Assembly (NCBI GenBank): GCA_030704615.1
Contig: CM060731.1
Coordinates: 79,092,756 to 79,156,755, forward strand
Direction of reading: 5' to 3'
DNA: 64,000 bases
Source of the DNA: Takakia lepidozioides
Lineage: Eukaryota > Streptophyta > Takakiopsida > Takakiales > Takakiaceae
Under the pieces are notes generated by a model. The model did no database searches. It was not told the DNA's origin and saw nothing but the letters and a program-made list of their open reading frames with translations. The translations under genes were made by a program, and so were the position numbers. Below are positions 47,813-58,725 of this stretch, piece by piece. Every line of letters begins with the position of its first letter. Position 1 is the first letter of the stretch.

Positions 47813-47972
47813 TGACATTGTGAAGCACCTTTCACTTCCGCCTGCGAAGCTACACTGCAGCATGCTTGCCGAAGATGCAATTAAAGCAGCTGTGAAAGAT
47901 TATCAGGCCAAGAAGGCAAAGAGGGAAGAAGGGTCCAAACCCCATGATGGAATTGCTGCAGCAGCAGCCTGA
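47813..47972 (+). pseudogene. ISU iron-sulfur scaffold protein, isolated last exon
   Basis: The acceptor gtgtatctcag precedes an open 160-base exon reading DIVKHLSLPPAKLHCSMLAE and on to a TGA stop, the C-terminal part of plant ISU/IscU including the ligand cysteine. Unlike the copy at 34834-34993, it has no internal stop. The upstream exons with the other two ligand cysteines are not found within the preceding kilobases, which are occupied by the hydrolase. It is therefore a stranded exon, probably non-functional, unless it is used as an alternative end. Confidence 0.8.
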
Positions 47973-48508
47973 ATCTGCAACTTCCCAGAGTTTATGTAGA
48001 TTGCTAGACGGCATTCTTCTCATGCAGAGAAAATGGAAAATAACAACAGAAGTGAAGAACCATTTGTGGGATTTAGCCTTCGTAGTTGTTTGAGAGAAGG
48101 AAATTTTTTATCTAGCCATTACCTACTTTAGAGTACAGTCCATCAGTGGTTGTCATCACACTTTTGTCAAAAGGGTTTCAATCTACCCTGATCAACTGCT
48201 GATCTAGTGCTCATTCCTCAAGAGACATAAGTTAGAGGGCAGCAATTTTTGTTTTTCACATAAACATTAATCCTTAACTATTATAATGGTTGATATGAAA
48301 CATTTGACATTTCAAAGAGAGATGGCACACAGAGAAGAGAGAGAGAGAGAGAGATGTGGTGTTGGTGAATCAAGGGAGTCTGAGTTGGTGCCAGTCAAGG
48401 TACACTCCATAGCAACCGTCATACTGAGATCTGACGAAGTAAGGCTTGGGAGGACAGCTTCAAACCTACTTACTATAATGCAGCACCGCAGGCTGAAAAG
48501 GAGCGGGC
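47973..48508. other. Flank of the ISU exon and PPR upstream region
   Basis: To about 48240 this is the inverted partner of 34400-34830. A short GA tract lies at 48334-48354. The remainder is the presumed promoter side of the plus-strand PPR locus. No defined promoter element was recognised. Confidence 0.4.
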
Positions 48509-51500
48509 ATGGCAAGGATCGCAAAAGTTCGGGAAGAAGCAGCCAGGGCAGCTAGTAAAGTACGCGTGGTATGCGTGGCATCCTCCTCCACATGTTCCCT
48601 TAGGACCTCGGGATGCCTTCACAAGCTTTCCAAGACTGGCACTGTTCTTAGAACTTCAAAAAGGTATGGAATGTGCACTTTTCACGGGACCCTTGTGCAC
48701 TTTCCGAGATTTCCTTCAATTAGCTCCAAGCCCATTGAGGGAAAGTGGAGACCAGTAGAGGAGGAGCAAGGATGCCGCTCACGCAGATATGCTGAAAGCG
48801 GAAATGCAGACGTGGAGAAGATTTCGAAGGAATATTTTGCAGACCCCAGTTTATTGTGGGCCAATCGAGACAGAAAGAACCATTCTAAAGGACCAGATTT
48901 CAAGCACGAGAGTTCCAACGAGGCACTATGGATTGACATCTACAAGAACATTGAGTGAGTGGATGGTGAATTGCAGGAGCTGCATGCAGCAAGGGCCAAA
49001 TATTCAAAAAATTGGAAATACATATGAGGAGAGGCTTTGGAGAGGATGTCTCCCATACCAAAGTCAATTGTGGGACAATCCAGGCAGGAGAGTCCATCCT
49101 AGAGGAACAGAATTCAAGCAAAAGTGTACCAGCGAAAGACTTCTACGTGTAGATGGTGACTTGGAGAAGCTTTGGAGAGGATATCTCCCAAGCCAAAAGA
49201 ACTGGTGGGACAATAGAGGCCGACACGTCCACCCTAGAGGAACAGATTTCCAGGGAAAGGATACCAGCCAGGGGCTATGGATTGAAAGCTACAAAAAACT
49301 TGTTTGCCAACATAGTGAAATTGCAAGGCTGGATGCAGCGAGTGGAAAACATCAAAAAGTTGAAATTACAGAGAAGGAGAAGCTGTGGAACAAATATTTT
49401 TCAAACCTCACTCAATGGTGGCACAGTCGAGGCAGAGATATCCATCCTAGACTACCAGATTTTAAGCACAAGAGTACCAACAAAGTGCCATGGGTTGAAA
49501 GCTACAAGAAGCCTCCATGGGTAGATGGTCGATTGAAAGCAGAGCCAATAAAGTTATGTGGGTCCATCATGACAACCGTTTCTGAAAGGTGTGGGGATGT
49601 GAGGACACTATGTAAGGCAGGACAACTGAAAGAGGCATTGCAGATTATGAAGCAAGGAGGCATTCCGGCAGACTCCAAAACTTATGTCAGTCTCTTGCAG
49701 GAGTGCATTAAGATGAGAGGCCTATCAGAGGGAAAGCAGGTGCATGCCCACATTATCCGAACTGGATTTAAGCCAGATATCTTTCTAAACAACACCCTTG
49801 TCAACATGCATGCCAAGTGTGGGAGCATTGTGGATGCACGCCTTGTATTTGACAAAATTCCTGACCGAGATTTGATTACGTGGAATACAATGATAGCAGG
49901 ATATGCAAAGCAGGGATATTGTCAGGAAGCCTTTGAAACCTATGAGCAAATGATGCGGGAAGGGGTGAAGCCCGACCGGGTCACTTTTGTTTGCGTGCTC
50001 AAGGCCTGTGCTAGCTTGGCAGCCCTGGAAAAGGGCAAAGAAGTCCATGCTGACATCCTCAAAGCTGGAATTGTAACAGATGTCATTCTGGACACTGCCC
50101 TTGTTGATATGTTTGCCAAATGCCGGAGTATCAAGGATGCAAAGGGATTGTTTGACAACATGGCTGAGCGAAATGTGGTGTCATGGAATGCAATGATCGG
50201 AGGATATGCTCTGCATGGGTGTGGGATGGAGGCTTGGGATACTTATGAGCAGATGATGCGCAATGGGTTGACTCCCAACCAGGTCACATTTGTTTGCATT
50301 CTCAAGGCGTGTGCCAGCCTGGCAGACCAGGAGAAAGGCAAAGACATCCATGCTGCAATCATGAAAGCTGGAATTGTACCAGACATCATTCTGGACACTG
50401 CCCTCGTGGACATGTATGCCAAATGCGGGAGCATAGATGATGCAAAAGTAGTATTCAACAATATGGCTGAACGAAATGTGGTATCATGGAATGCGATGAT
50501 TGCAGGATATGCCCAACATGGGTGTGGTATGGAGGCTTTGAAGACCTATGAGCAAATGATGCAGGAAGGAGTGACAGCTAACCAGGTCACATTCACTTGC
50601 GTTCTCAAGGCATGTGCCAGTCAGGCAGACCTAGAAAAGGGCAAAGCTGTCTATGCTGACATTGTGAAAGCTGGAATTGTGACAAATATCATCTTGGACA
50701 ATACCCTCTTGGATATGTATGCCAAATGCGGGAGCATCGAAGATGCGAAGGGAGTGTTCGACAATATGGCTGAACGAGATGTGGTCTCATGGAATGCAAT
50801 GATTGCAGGACATACCCAGCGTGGGTGTGGGAAGGAGGCTTTGGAGACCTTTGAGCAGATGATGCGGGAAGGGGTGAAGCCCGACCGAGTCACGTTCATT
50901 TGCATTTGCAATGCTTGTGCCAGCCTGAGAGCCCTAGAAAAGGGCAAAGAGGTCCATGCTGAAATTTTGAAAGCTGGAATTGTGCCAGATATCAATCTGG
51001 AAAATACCCTCGTGGACATGTATGCAAAATGTGGGAGTATCAAGAATGCAAAGGGAGTGTTCGACAATATGGCTGAACGAAATGTGGTATCATGGAATGC
51101 AATGATTGCAGGATATGCCCAAGCTGGATGTGGGATGGAGGCTTTGGAGACCTATGAGCAAATGATGTGGGAAAGGGTGAAACCTGACCAGGTCACGTTT
51201 GTTTCCGTTTGCAATGCATGTGCCAGCCTTGCAGCCCTGGAAAAAGGTAAAAAGGTGCATGCTGACATCATGAGAGCTGGAATTGTAACAGATGTCATTC
51301 TCGATAATACCCTTGTTGACATGTATGCCAAATGTGGGAGCATCGAGGATGCAAGGGGAGTTTTCAACAATATGGCTGAACAAGATGTGGTGTCATGGAG
51401 TGCGATGATAGCAGGATATGCACAGCATGGTTGTCACAGGGAGGCCCTGCATCTATTTGAAGGAATGAAAAAGGAAGGCCTGAAGCCAAACAGTATCATC

Positions 51501-52170
51501 TTCATATGTGTTCTCTCTGCATGTAGCAATGGGGGCCTAATGGATGAAGGCAGGCACTACTTTCAGTCCCTGAGAGATCATGGTCTGACTCCTACCATGG
51601 AGCACTTTGGCTGCATGGTCAACCTTCTTGGCCGTGCCGGGCTATTGGATGAGGCAGAGGACTTCATTAACAAAATGCCAATCGAACCGGATGTTGTGGT
51701 GTGGAAAGCCTTGCTTGGTGCCTGCAGAGTTCATGGCAATGTGGAGGTGGCAGAACGTGCGGCAAAATCTATTCTCGAGTGGGATCGACAGGACACTGCA
51801 ACATATGTGTTGCTATCAAACATCTATGCTGCAGCTGGCAGGTGGGATGAGACTGAAAAGGTGAGAACAATGATGAAGGTCAGAGGTGTCAGTAAGAAGC
51901 CAGGTCACTGCTGCATTGAGGTATAGGACACAAACCAAAGCACATCCAGGAGTTGAGGAAATCTATGCTGAGCTAAGCAGATTATCTGGGCAGATGAAGG
52001 AGGCAGGGTACCTGTCTGTCATGCGCTTTGTATTGCATGATATGTGGAGGAGCTTAAGGAAATGTCTCTTTGCCACAACAGTGAAAAGCTCGCTGACAAT
52101 TGCTTTTGGGCTCATCAACATGGCCCCCAGGATGCCTCTCCATATCATCAATAGAAGGTCAGGTGGTTAG
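48509..52170 (+). pseudogene. PDF-PPR fusion gene (PLS class), damaged at both ends
   Basis: A first frame (48509-48958) has an organelle-type N-terminus and one PDF motif (residues about 100-149: ISKEYFADPSLLWANR, GPDFKHE, LWIDIYKN) before a TGA. The main frame resumes near 49020 in another register and runs to 51926. It has three more PDF motifs (LWDNPGRRVHPRGTEF; NWWDNRGRHVHPRGTDF; a third with RGRDIHPRLPDFKHK and PPWVDG), then PPR motifs from about residue 269 to 960: six P-L-S triplets of about 101 residues ([38 protein letters not shown]), then an E domain. The frame stops early at GHCCIEV. Remnants of E+ (EEIYAELSRLSGQMKEAGYL, RFVLHD) follow to 52170 in other frames and no DYW box remains. 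PLS PPR proteins bind organellar RNA, usually for C-to-U editing. The PDF array is foreign to that class. Confidence 0.85.
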
Positions 52171-52619
52171 AAATCTGGAATTCGGACCCCATCGTCAAAG
52201 ACACCAACATGTTTCCAAAGGGGAAGAGGATAGGAACGCTAGTCTCACGAGACCATTCAGCGACCAAGTTTTTGATTCATGGCTAGACAAGGCGACGTTT
52301 TAGAGCCAGGTAACTGTCTCTTGCAAGTCTTTTCTTTTCTGCAAGTCAGCTCTTTCACCACGTTGAAGATGGGCTCTGTTCTTGTGGGGAGTACTCGTGA
52401 AATGATGGATTTCCTGTAAGACGTGAGTGTATTGCTTCTTTTGTTACAACTACACATCTGTGTGCTCTGTTCCTTGGGAGTGCTGGCAAGGTTATTATTT
52501 GGAGTTTCTCAGTGGAAAACTTTCCAAGAACTGATTGTGGAGTCTACCCACCTAGAGGTGGAAACTCAACCTGTGCATGTAGTCTGGCATAACATGTGCT
52601 ACATGCATTAACTGTTGAT

Positions 52620-52880
52620 ATACAGTACAGTCTAGATGCTGGGAACCAAAACATGGATGCCTGTGCTGCTGCTTTAGCTCCTATTTGACCAAGGATGTGA
52701 CAAGTGGCTGTCGCTGGGGTGCCCAGTCACGTCTCAAAGAAGGACAGACAGAGTTCTTACATTTCCTATACCAACAGGTTGCCAGGCAAGTGTTGCAGTG
52801 CAGGGTGGATCTTTGTATGCTCTACGAACTGGGAAGGCAGGTATGTGTGGACCGTTTACTATCCCTGATTTCCTTAGCAA
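52620..52880 (+). repeat. Inverted partner of 58300-58530, PPR 3' flank
   Basis: The stretch including 'atggatgcctgtgctgctgctttag' and the reverse complement of 'gggatagtaaacggtccacaca' matches 58300-58530 in opposite orientation. The two PPR loci therefore share 3' flank as well as coding sequence, and the whole is a tail-to-tail inverted duplication. Confidence 0.8.
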
Positions 52881-54404
52881 TCTCCCATCCAATTTCGTGC
52901 AACCATAGACATGTCTAGGGTAGAAGCACCGTTCATGGCGATTGTGCCCCTCTACGACACGATAAGCTATGACGGGGTGGTGTGAAGACGCTCCTTCCAC
53001 GGTGCATAACTGCTACAGCTGCACCTATTATGAAGCAATGTATACAGTAGTCAACGTTGCGCCATAAAAGGACTACCTCCTGACATCCAAAACGATCTTC
53101 GTGGGACCACCATGTGATGGAAGATAAGCCACCATAGGAACCCCCAAATATCCCTTCGTTGTGATACAAGACCCTGTGCTGGCCTATTCCTATTTGAGCT
53201 GTAGTAAATGCCATTTGAGCAATCACGAGACCATTTGAGCCTATGATCACAGAAATTTGCAGGGCCAGCCGTCTGTCTTTGAATCACCATACAGTGCCAG
53301 ATGTGCCACCATAAAAAAAAAATAACACTAATAAATGGGCATGATAAGTTGAGTTAATTAGACTGCCCAAAACTGTGCCATGATTGGTGTTATTTACCAC
53401 CATGCAACGTGCACAGCTGCACCACATTGGATAAAGAATGAGCCAACACCAGATCATAAGACAGATGTCCTTATAATTAGAGATTTATTGATCGAACTGA
53501 CCTGAACTCTGTACTATGGAATTATGTGGAGTTGTTACTTAAAAGAATTGGAGGCTGAATTAATTCCGTTGTCAGGCAACTTGCCGTGTCTTCAACCTGT
53601 GCGTTCAAATTACAAAATTGCAGTCATATAATCTCCCGCCACACACTAGCAAACATTTGAGATCCATGTCTTGTTTCACTCTTTATACAAAAATTAGCTC
53701 CATGGCTGGGATGGGGAAGTCTAGATACTCATGTGTGGATTGCTACAGGAAGATAGTGGTTGCCTCTGATAGATATCTCCCAACAGCACATTGCAAATGT
53801 CCGCTTATACTTAGGTTCCATCTTTCATTGATTGCGCCACCGAGCTATTTGTTGTCGATGCCCACGATACAGATTACTATCTGCTTACATGTGTTCTGTG
53901 AATACTAACATTTGCATAGAGGTGAACATTAGTGATTCAGATGGTGAAGTCTGTAGTGATGAAGACATCTGCAGTTGAATCAATTGTCTCAATATAGATA
54001 CTAGATACTACCACTGTAAGCTTGAATTCCGAGCAACTTGTGCACATATTTGCTTCAGGCATGATTTGGTGTATTAGTTTTTTTAGTCTTTATTTATTTC
54101 TAAGCATTACGAGAGTGCATCGAGAACATGCAATAGTTGTATCACGATTGAAAAGTAGTCTACCTAATCACGATGACAAATTGATGACGGTATACTAGAT
54201 CAGGTCCCAGAGTTGTTCAGAGGGCTACTGCGATTCAATCTGAATTATGTGAGCCCAGTGACAATGTTTCGGTCTCTCCTCCAAAGGTGCCTACTTCGTG
54301 CAAAAGATCTCGATCATCCGTAGTAAGTACTATTACACGCGAGCCTATGATTTCGAGAAAAAACAGGTACAAGCTCCAAACGTGGAAAATGGAAAGAAGA
54401 GACA
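52881..54404. other. Spacer between the PPR loci, left part
   Basis: Short frames on the minus strand (53250-52933, 53290-53051) have no recognised domain. Most of the interval is AT-rich, with stops in all frames. The left end of the pogo-like element probably lies near 54200-54400, but no terminal inverted repeat was identified. Confidence 0.35.
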
Positions 54405-56198
54405 ATGATGGCAGCCATAGAAGCGATTGAAAATGGTGAAGTTCCAAACATCTGTGCCGCAGGAAGACAATTTGGGATTCCAGATTCCAGTATTAGAAGA
54501 TGGATGTATGGAGTTACTACTACCAAAAAATCTGGAATGAACACCGTGTTGATAACTGAGGAAGAAAAAGAATTGGTGGAATGGATGTTGCAGTGTCAAC
54601 AGGCTGGGACATGTATCAATTTAGCTATGCTATGAGTTAGGGTGAAGGAGATAACCAGCGATCGTCCTACACCATTTGTGAATGGAATGCTGGGAAGGAG
54701 TTGTGGAAATGGTTTCAAAAAAGACATCTTGAAATTGTTCAAATAGCCGCTGAAGGGTTGGAGAAGTCAAGTGCGCAAAATGTATGCGCAGAAGTGATAG
54801 GTCCATTCTACAAAAATTTGGCATCGATCTATTCACAATCCCACTATCAGTCGACGAACATATGGAACTGTGATGAAACTGGTATACAAGCTGGAAGGAC
54901 ACTGGGTATGAGAGTGTTTACGGTGTGCTTCCCAAAAGCAGAGAATGGCTCACCATAGTGGTATGTGTAAACGCAGTAGGTCATTCCACTCCAAATTTTT
55001 ATGTTTTAAAAGGGAAACAAAGAGTACCCAGACTGAATTTCATAGCCTGTTGTGAAGCGGGTGCAGCAATGGCGACTCAACCAAAAGCTTGGATGACAGC
55101 AACTTTGTTTGCCGATTGGCTTCGGCATTTTCAACGCAATGTTCCTGGCAGCATGTATGTCGATAATAGACATTTGCTCATTTTGGACAATTGCAGTTCT
55201 CACATATCTGCGGATGCCATCAGCTTTGCCTCAAGTGTAGGACTGGATATTCTAACAATTCCTGCACACACCTCTCACAAATTGCAGCCTTTGGATGTTT
55301 CTTGCTTCCATCCTTTCAAACATTATTTCAAGCTTGAACGCAGTTTGTTCATGATGAAGCACCAAGGAGAGGTTGGAAAAGAACACCTAGCTTCTTTGGC
55401 GAGCAAAGCACTGCAGCGTGCACCGACGGTGAATACCATTGCAAATGGATTTAGGAGAACAGGCATGTGGCCATTAAATCCAAATGCCTTGGATGGAGAT
55501 TTTGGACCTAGCGAAGATGTGAATTCTAACGACAGAGGGCCTTTGGATCGAGATGGTGTTGTGCATATGGATCCTACAAATCATGTCGATGCAGAGGTGA
55601 ATGTGTTCGATGACAATGATGTATATCGACCTGACCTTTCATTTTTTGTCGATACTCACTTGTAGGAACCACCTTAGATGGGGGTTGATAAGTCATCTTT
55701 GACGATACGCCTGTGTCTATCATACCCGAGACTCAAACCATGATTGAAGCTCCTTGTACTTTGGGTGTGGGACATGACATGCATATACGGGCAACTGTGG
55801 ATCAGCCTCCTCATTACAAATTGCTGGAAGTGCGATACTAACTAGCTTTGAGTACCAACAACATTTGCGAAATAAGATTGAACGCAAAGCGGCTGCTATA
55901 GCATAGAAAGAAAAAAAAAATCGAACAGCAGACTGCTGTTGCACAAAGAAAGATGGATGCTGAAGCAAGACGTGTTGTGAAAGAGACCAAGGCATTGGCC
56001 AAATTAGAAGAAAAGAAGTTGAACCTGTGGTATGCTCAGCAAGATCTCATCTTTATCAAATTTTTCAGGGCACAAGTGTTGCCGATAGATGCATACAGAC
56101 CAAAATTGCTACCGAGTTTTGTAGAAGCCACGAATGCTAGAGCCCTTCGTATCCAGAAGATGAAATTGCAGCGATCAAGGATCAGAGAGGTAGGATAG
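54405..56198 (+). pseudogene. Pogo/Tigger-like DDE transposase, broken
   Basis: The first frame (54405-54635) has a helix-turn-helix of the psq/CENP-B type (AAGRQFGIPDSSIRRWMYG). After stops and a frameshift, 54701-54958 gives IWNCDETGIQ with the first catalytic aspartate. A second frameshift leads to 54925-55665, which has HLLILDNCSSHIS with the second aspartate and SHKLQPLDVSCFHPFKHYF with the third. The tail reads IANGFRRTGMWPLNPNAL. This order is that of the DDE_1 family (pogo branch of Tc1/mariner). A charged, coiled-coil-like tail may continue to 56198. At least two frameshifts and a stop make it inactive. It lies in the spacer of the inverted PPR duplication. Confidence 0.88.
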
Positions 56199-56390
56199 AG
56201 AAATTGTTTCAAATTGACTCTTTCTTGTGACATTAATCTGGATTGAATTTCATGATCGGCACAATCTGCTCCAGCAAGGTTCAAGTCAAAAAACCTTGAA
56301 TGCTGCGTGAAGCAATACTATCGCGCGCCACGATGGGGCCTTAGACACACCGTTTCATGGCATTTGGTTGCACCGCGTTGCAAACTACCT

Positions 56391-56872
56391 ACACAGACTT
56401 CACATCCATCGACATCACACCTCGAACCTTAGCAGCCATTTTTAAGAGGACCACGCCACAACCTGACTTGGACCCCCACGATTGGTTTGCAAAATTAAGG
56501 GTTTTTAATGATAGAAATTGGAAAAATTTTTAACTAAGCAAATTTACTTCAAGTAGAGAGCAATCCAATGAGATTAATTTCATCCATTTTAAGGAAAATT
56601 TGATATGCTTGCTGCGCCATGAACGGTGCTTCTACCCTACTGCTGAGGCTCCCATTCTTTTTCTAATGTTGGTCCCGCACACTGCCGCTGTTTCTGTTCT
56701 TCATCTCTTTTGGCACAAGAAAGCTGCCTTTGCACAGGGGTAGCATGCCGACTAACCAATTGAGCACCTTGGTATGTGCTTCGGCCGTTCACCATGGTTT
56801 TCCCTCTTACTGGTCCTCTTAAAAATGGCTGCTAAGGTTCGAGGTGTGATGTCGATGGATGTGAAGTCTGTG
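56391..56872. repeat. Perfect 63-bp inverted repeat with a 356-bp spacer
   Basis: The stretch 56391-56453 (starting acacagacttcacatccatc) is the exact inverse complement of 56810-56872. Homology ends sharply at both sides. The arm can be read as DFTSIDITPRTLAAIFKR on the left plus strand, and the frame continues PQPDLDPHDWFAKLR, so it may be part of a former coding sequence. RNA from this stretch could fold into a long hairpin. Confidence 0.93.
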
Positions 56873-58299
56873 TGGTGTGTCACATGGATGTTAATGGATC
56901 CCTTCAAATCTGAGGGAACAGGGATGAAAAAATTTCGTGACTGTTTATAATCCACAGAATGTTTAGTGTGATACCTTTCTGCAGTCAGTGAGAATCTTTC
57001 CAGGAATAGCACATCTCTCAATCTCACTATTATTTTGCAGTAAATCACAAGTAATGCACTTCCTCTGCTCTTAGTGACCATGGTTCTTTCTGTCCAACCA
57101 TACCAAAGGATGCCCAGAATATTTACTGATGATACCACATACTACTAAAGGATACAAGTGTGACTAGAAGACTGTGCTTCGAAGTGAAGCGGGGAAGCAG
57201 AGTCATCTTGCCATTCCCTCTGACATGTCATCTAGATCTGCAATTTGTCCTTTTGTGTGAAATGTTCACAGTTTCAGTTTCATATATGAAAGCAGCTCAC
57301 CACTAAGTTTCCACATAAAACTGTGCTTCAATGAATGCACATGTACACACAAATGTACTTTTTGGGAACAAGAATTGTAAGGGCTGTGGTGTAGATGAGA
57401 AGTGCCTTTTGAAGATGAAGGTAAAGGTAAGGTTTGTCGATGGTGAAGCGGGGCACTGACAAACAGTGTGAATTGGGAGGATATCAAAGGGACTATGGCT
57501 ACACCTTGCTTCATTTCGAAATAAGTGTATTTGCAAACCATCAAAATTATCTTCTTCTCTGATGTAGTAATCTTGTGCTTTGTTAGTAAACATATGGCAT
57601 AGAATTGTCAGAAGCGCAATGCCACGATGTGTGGATTGTGAGAGATGAGGAGAGCAGCTTACTTTTATGACCAGCAAATGCTTTTTCTTCCTGCAGCTTT
57701 CCCTAGTATCACCCAATGCTAGAGGCACAAGAACATGAGAAAATGAATCCAATCATCCAACAGACAATAATCAAGCAGTGGATCTGGGGCAGTACTAAAC
57801 ATGACAAGAAGGCCACAAAATGGTATACTGATAAATATGATGATGTACATATGACTGTGGGAGCAAACTCTGAACTCACAATTCAGAGATGAGAGGAGAC
57901 ACCCACATCCAAGTTAAAGAAGGGCTTTCAAAATTGAAAACAAGAGTGTCAATCAGGACACAACTTCAACACCTGTGGAAGAGGAAAACATTGAAAAAAG
58001 AATGGACACCAAAAACAAAGTTCTCTCCTAACTGAGAGAGTCATAATAGACTAGAGAAATCAACGATATCCTGTTCATCAGTTCCCAACAAAGGGTGCAG
58101 ACATGCAGGGTTTCTGTGGAAAAGTAAGAAGACTTAAGCCAAGACATAGTTTAAGCATTCAAACCATAGAAATCTCCAGACTCAACACAGGAGAGGGAGA
58201 GCAATCACCTAAACACCATATTGAGAATGTAGCACAAATGTATGATAGGGATAACATAGACAAAGCAGAAGTCACAAAGGCACAGAACTGGGCAAGAAA
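56873..58299. other. Spacer between the PPR loci, right part
   Basis: No gene was recognised. A minus-strand frame (57138-56752) overlaps the right arm of the inverted repeat. The frames 57752-57303 and 57544-57266 show no domain. Confidence 0.35.
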
Positions 58300-58530
58300 T
58301 CTGGGGATAGTAAATGATCCACACGCACCTGCCTCTTCCCTGGTTGTAGAACATGCAAAGACCACCCCCTGCACAGAACACCCGCCCGGCGCCTGGCAGA
58401 GCAGGAAATGTAAGAATTTTACAATCTCTATCGACAGGAGTGTACAATAACAGACACTTGTCACATCTGTGCGGCAAGATTAGGCGTTAAAGCAGCAGTG
58501 CAGGCATCCATATTTTGTTTTCTAGCATGG
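58300..58530 (-). repeat. PPR 3' flank, inverted partner of 52620-52880
   Basis: Read on the minus strand, this block contains 'atggatgcctgcactgctgcttta' and ends with the reverse of 'ggggatagtaaatgatccacac', matching the downstream flank of the plus-strand PPR locus. Confidence 0.8.
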
Positions 58531-58725
58531 TGTAGATTACCCTGTACGTACAGCAGTTACTGCCTATGACCAGATTGCTGCTGGTAATCTGGGAGCAATT
58601 GTTAAGTTTTCACCTTCCACTGGGTAGACCCTACCATTGTGCTCTTGAAGGAATGACATTCCGTGAGAGGACACCCCCAACAGTTTGTTGGCCCTCGCAA
58701 GGTTGTTTCCTTGCTTAATATCATC

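Noticed and set aside
48789-49020. The first ~78 codons of the long PPR frame (from the ATG at 48789) as the true N-terminus
   Set aside because: The same DNA in the frame starting at 48509 encodes a PDF motif and a leader like that of the sister gene. The 48789 start is the wrong register until about 49020.
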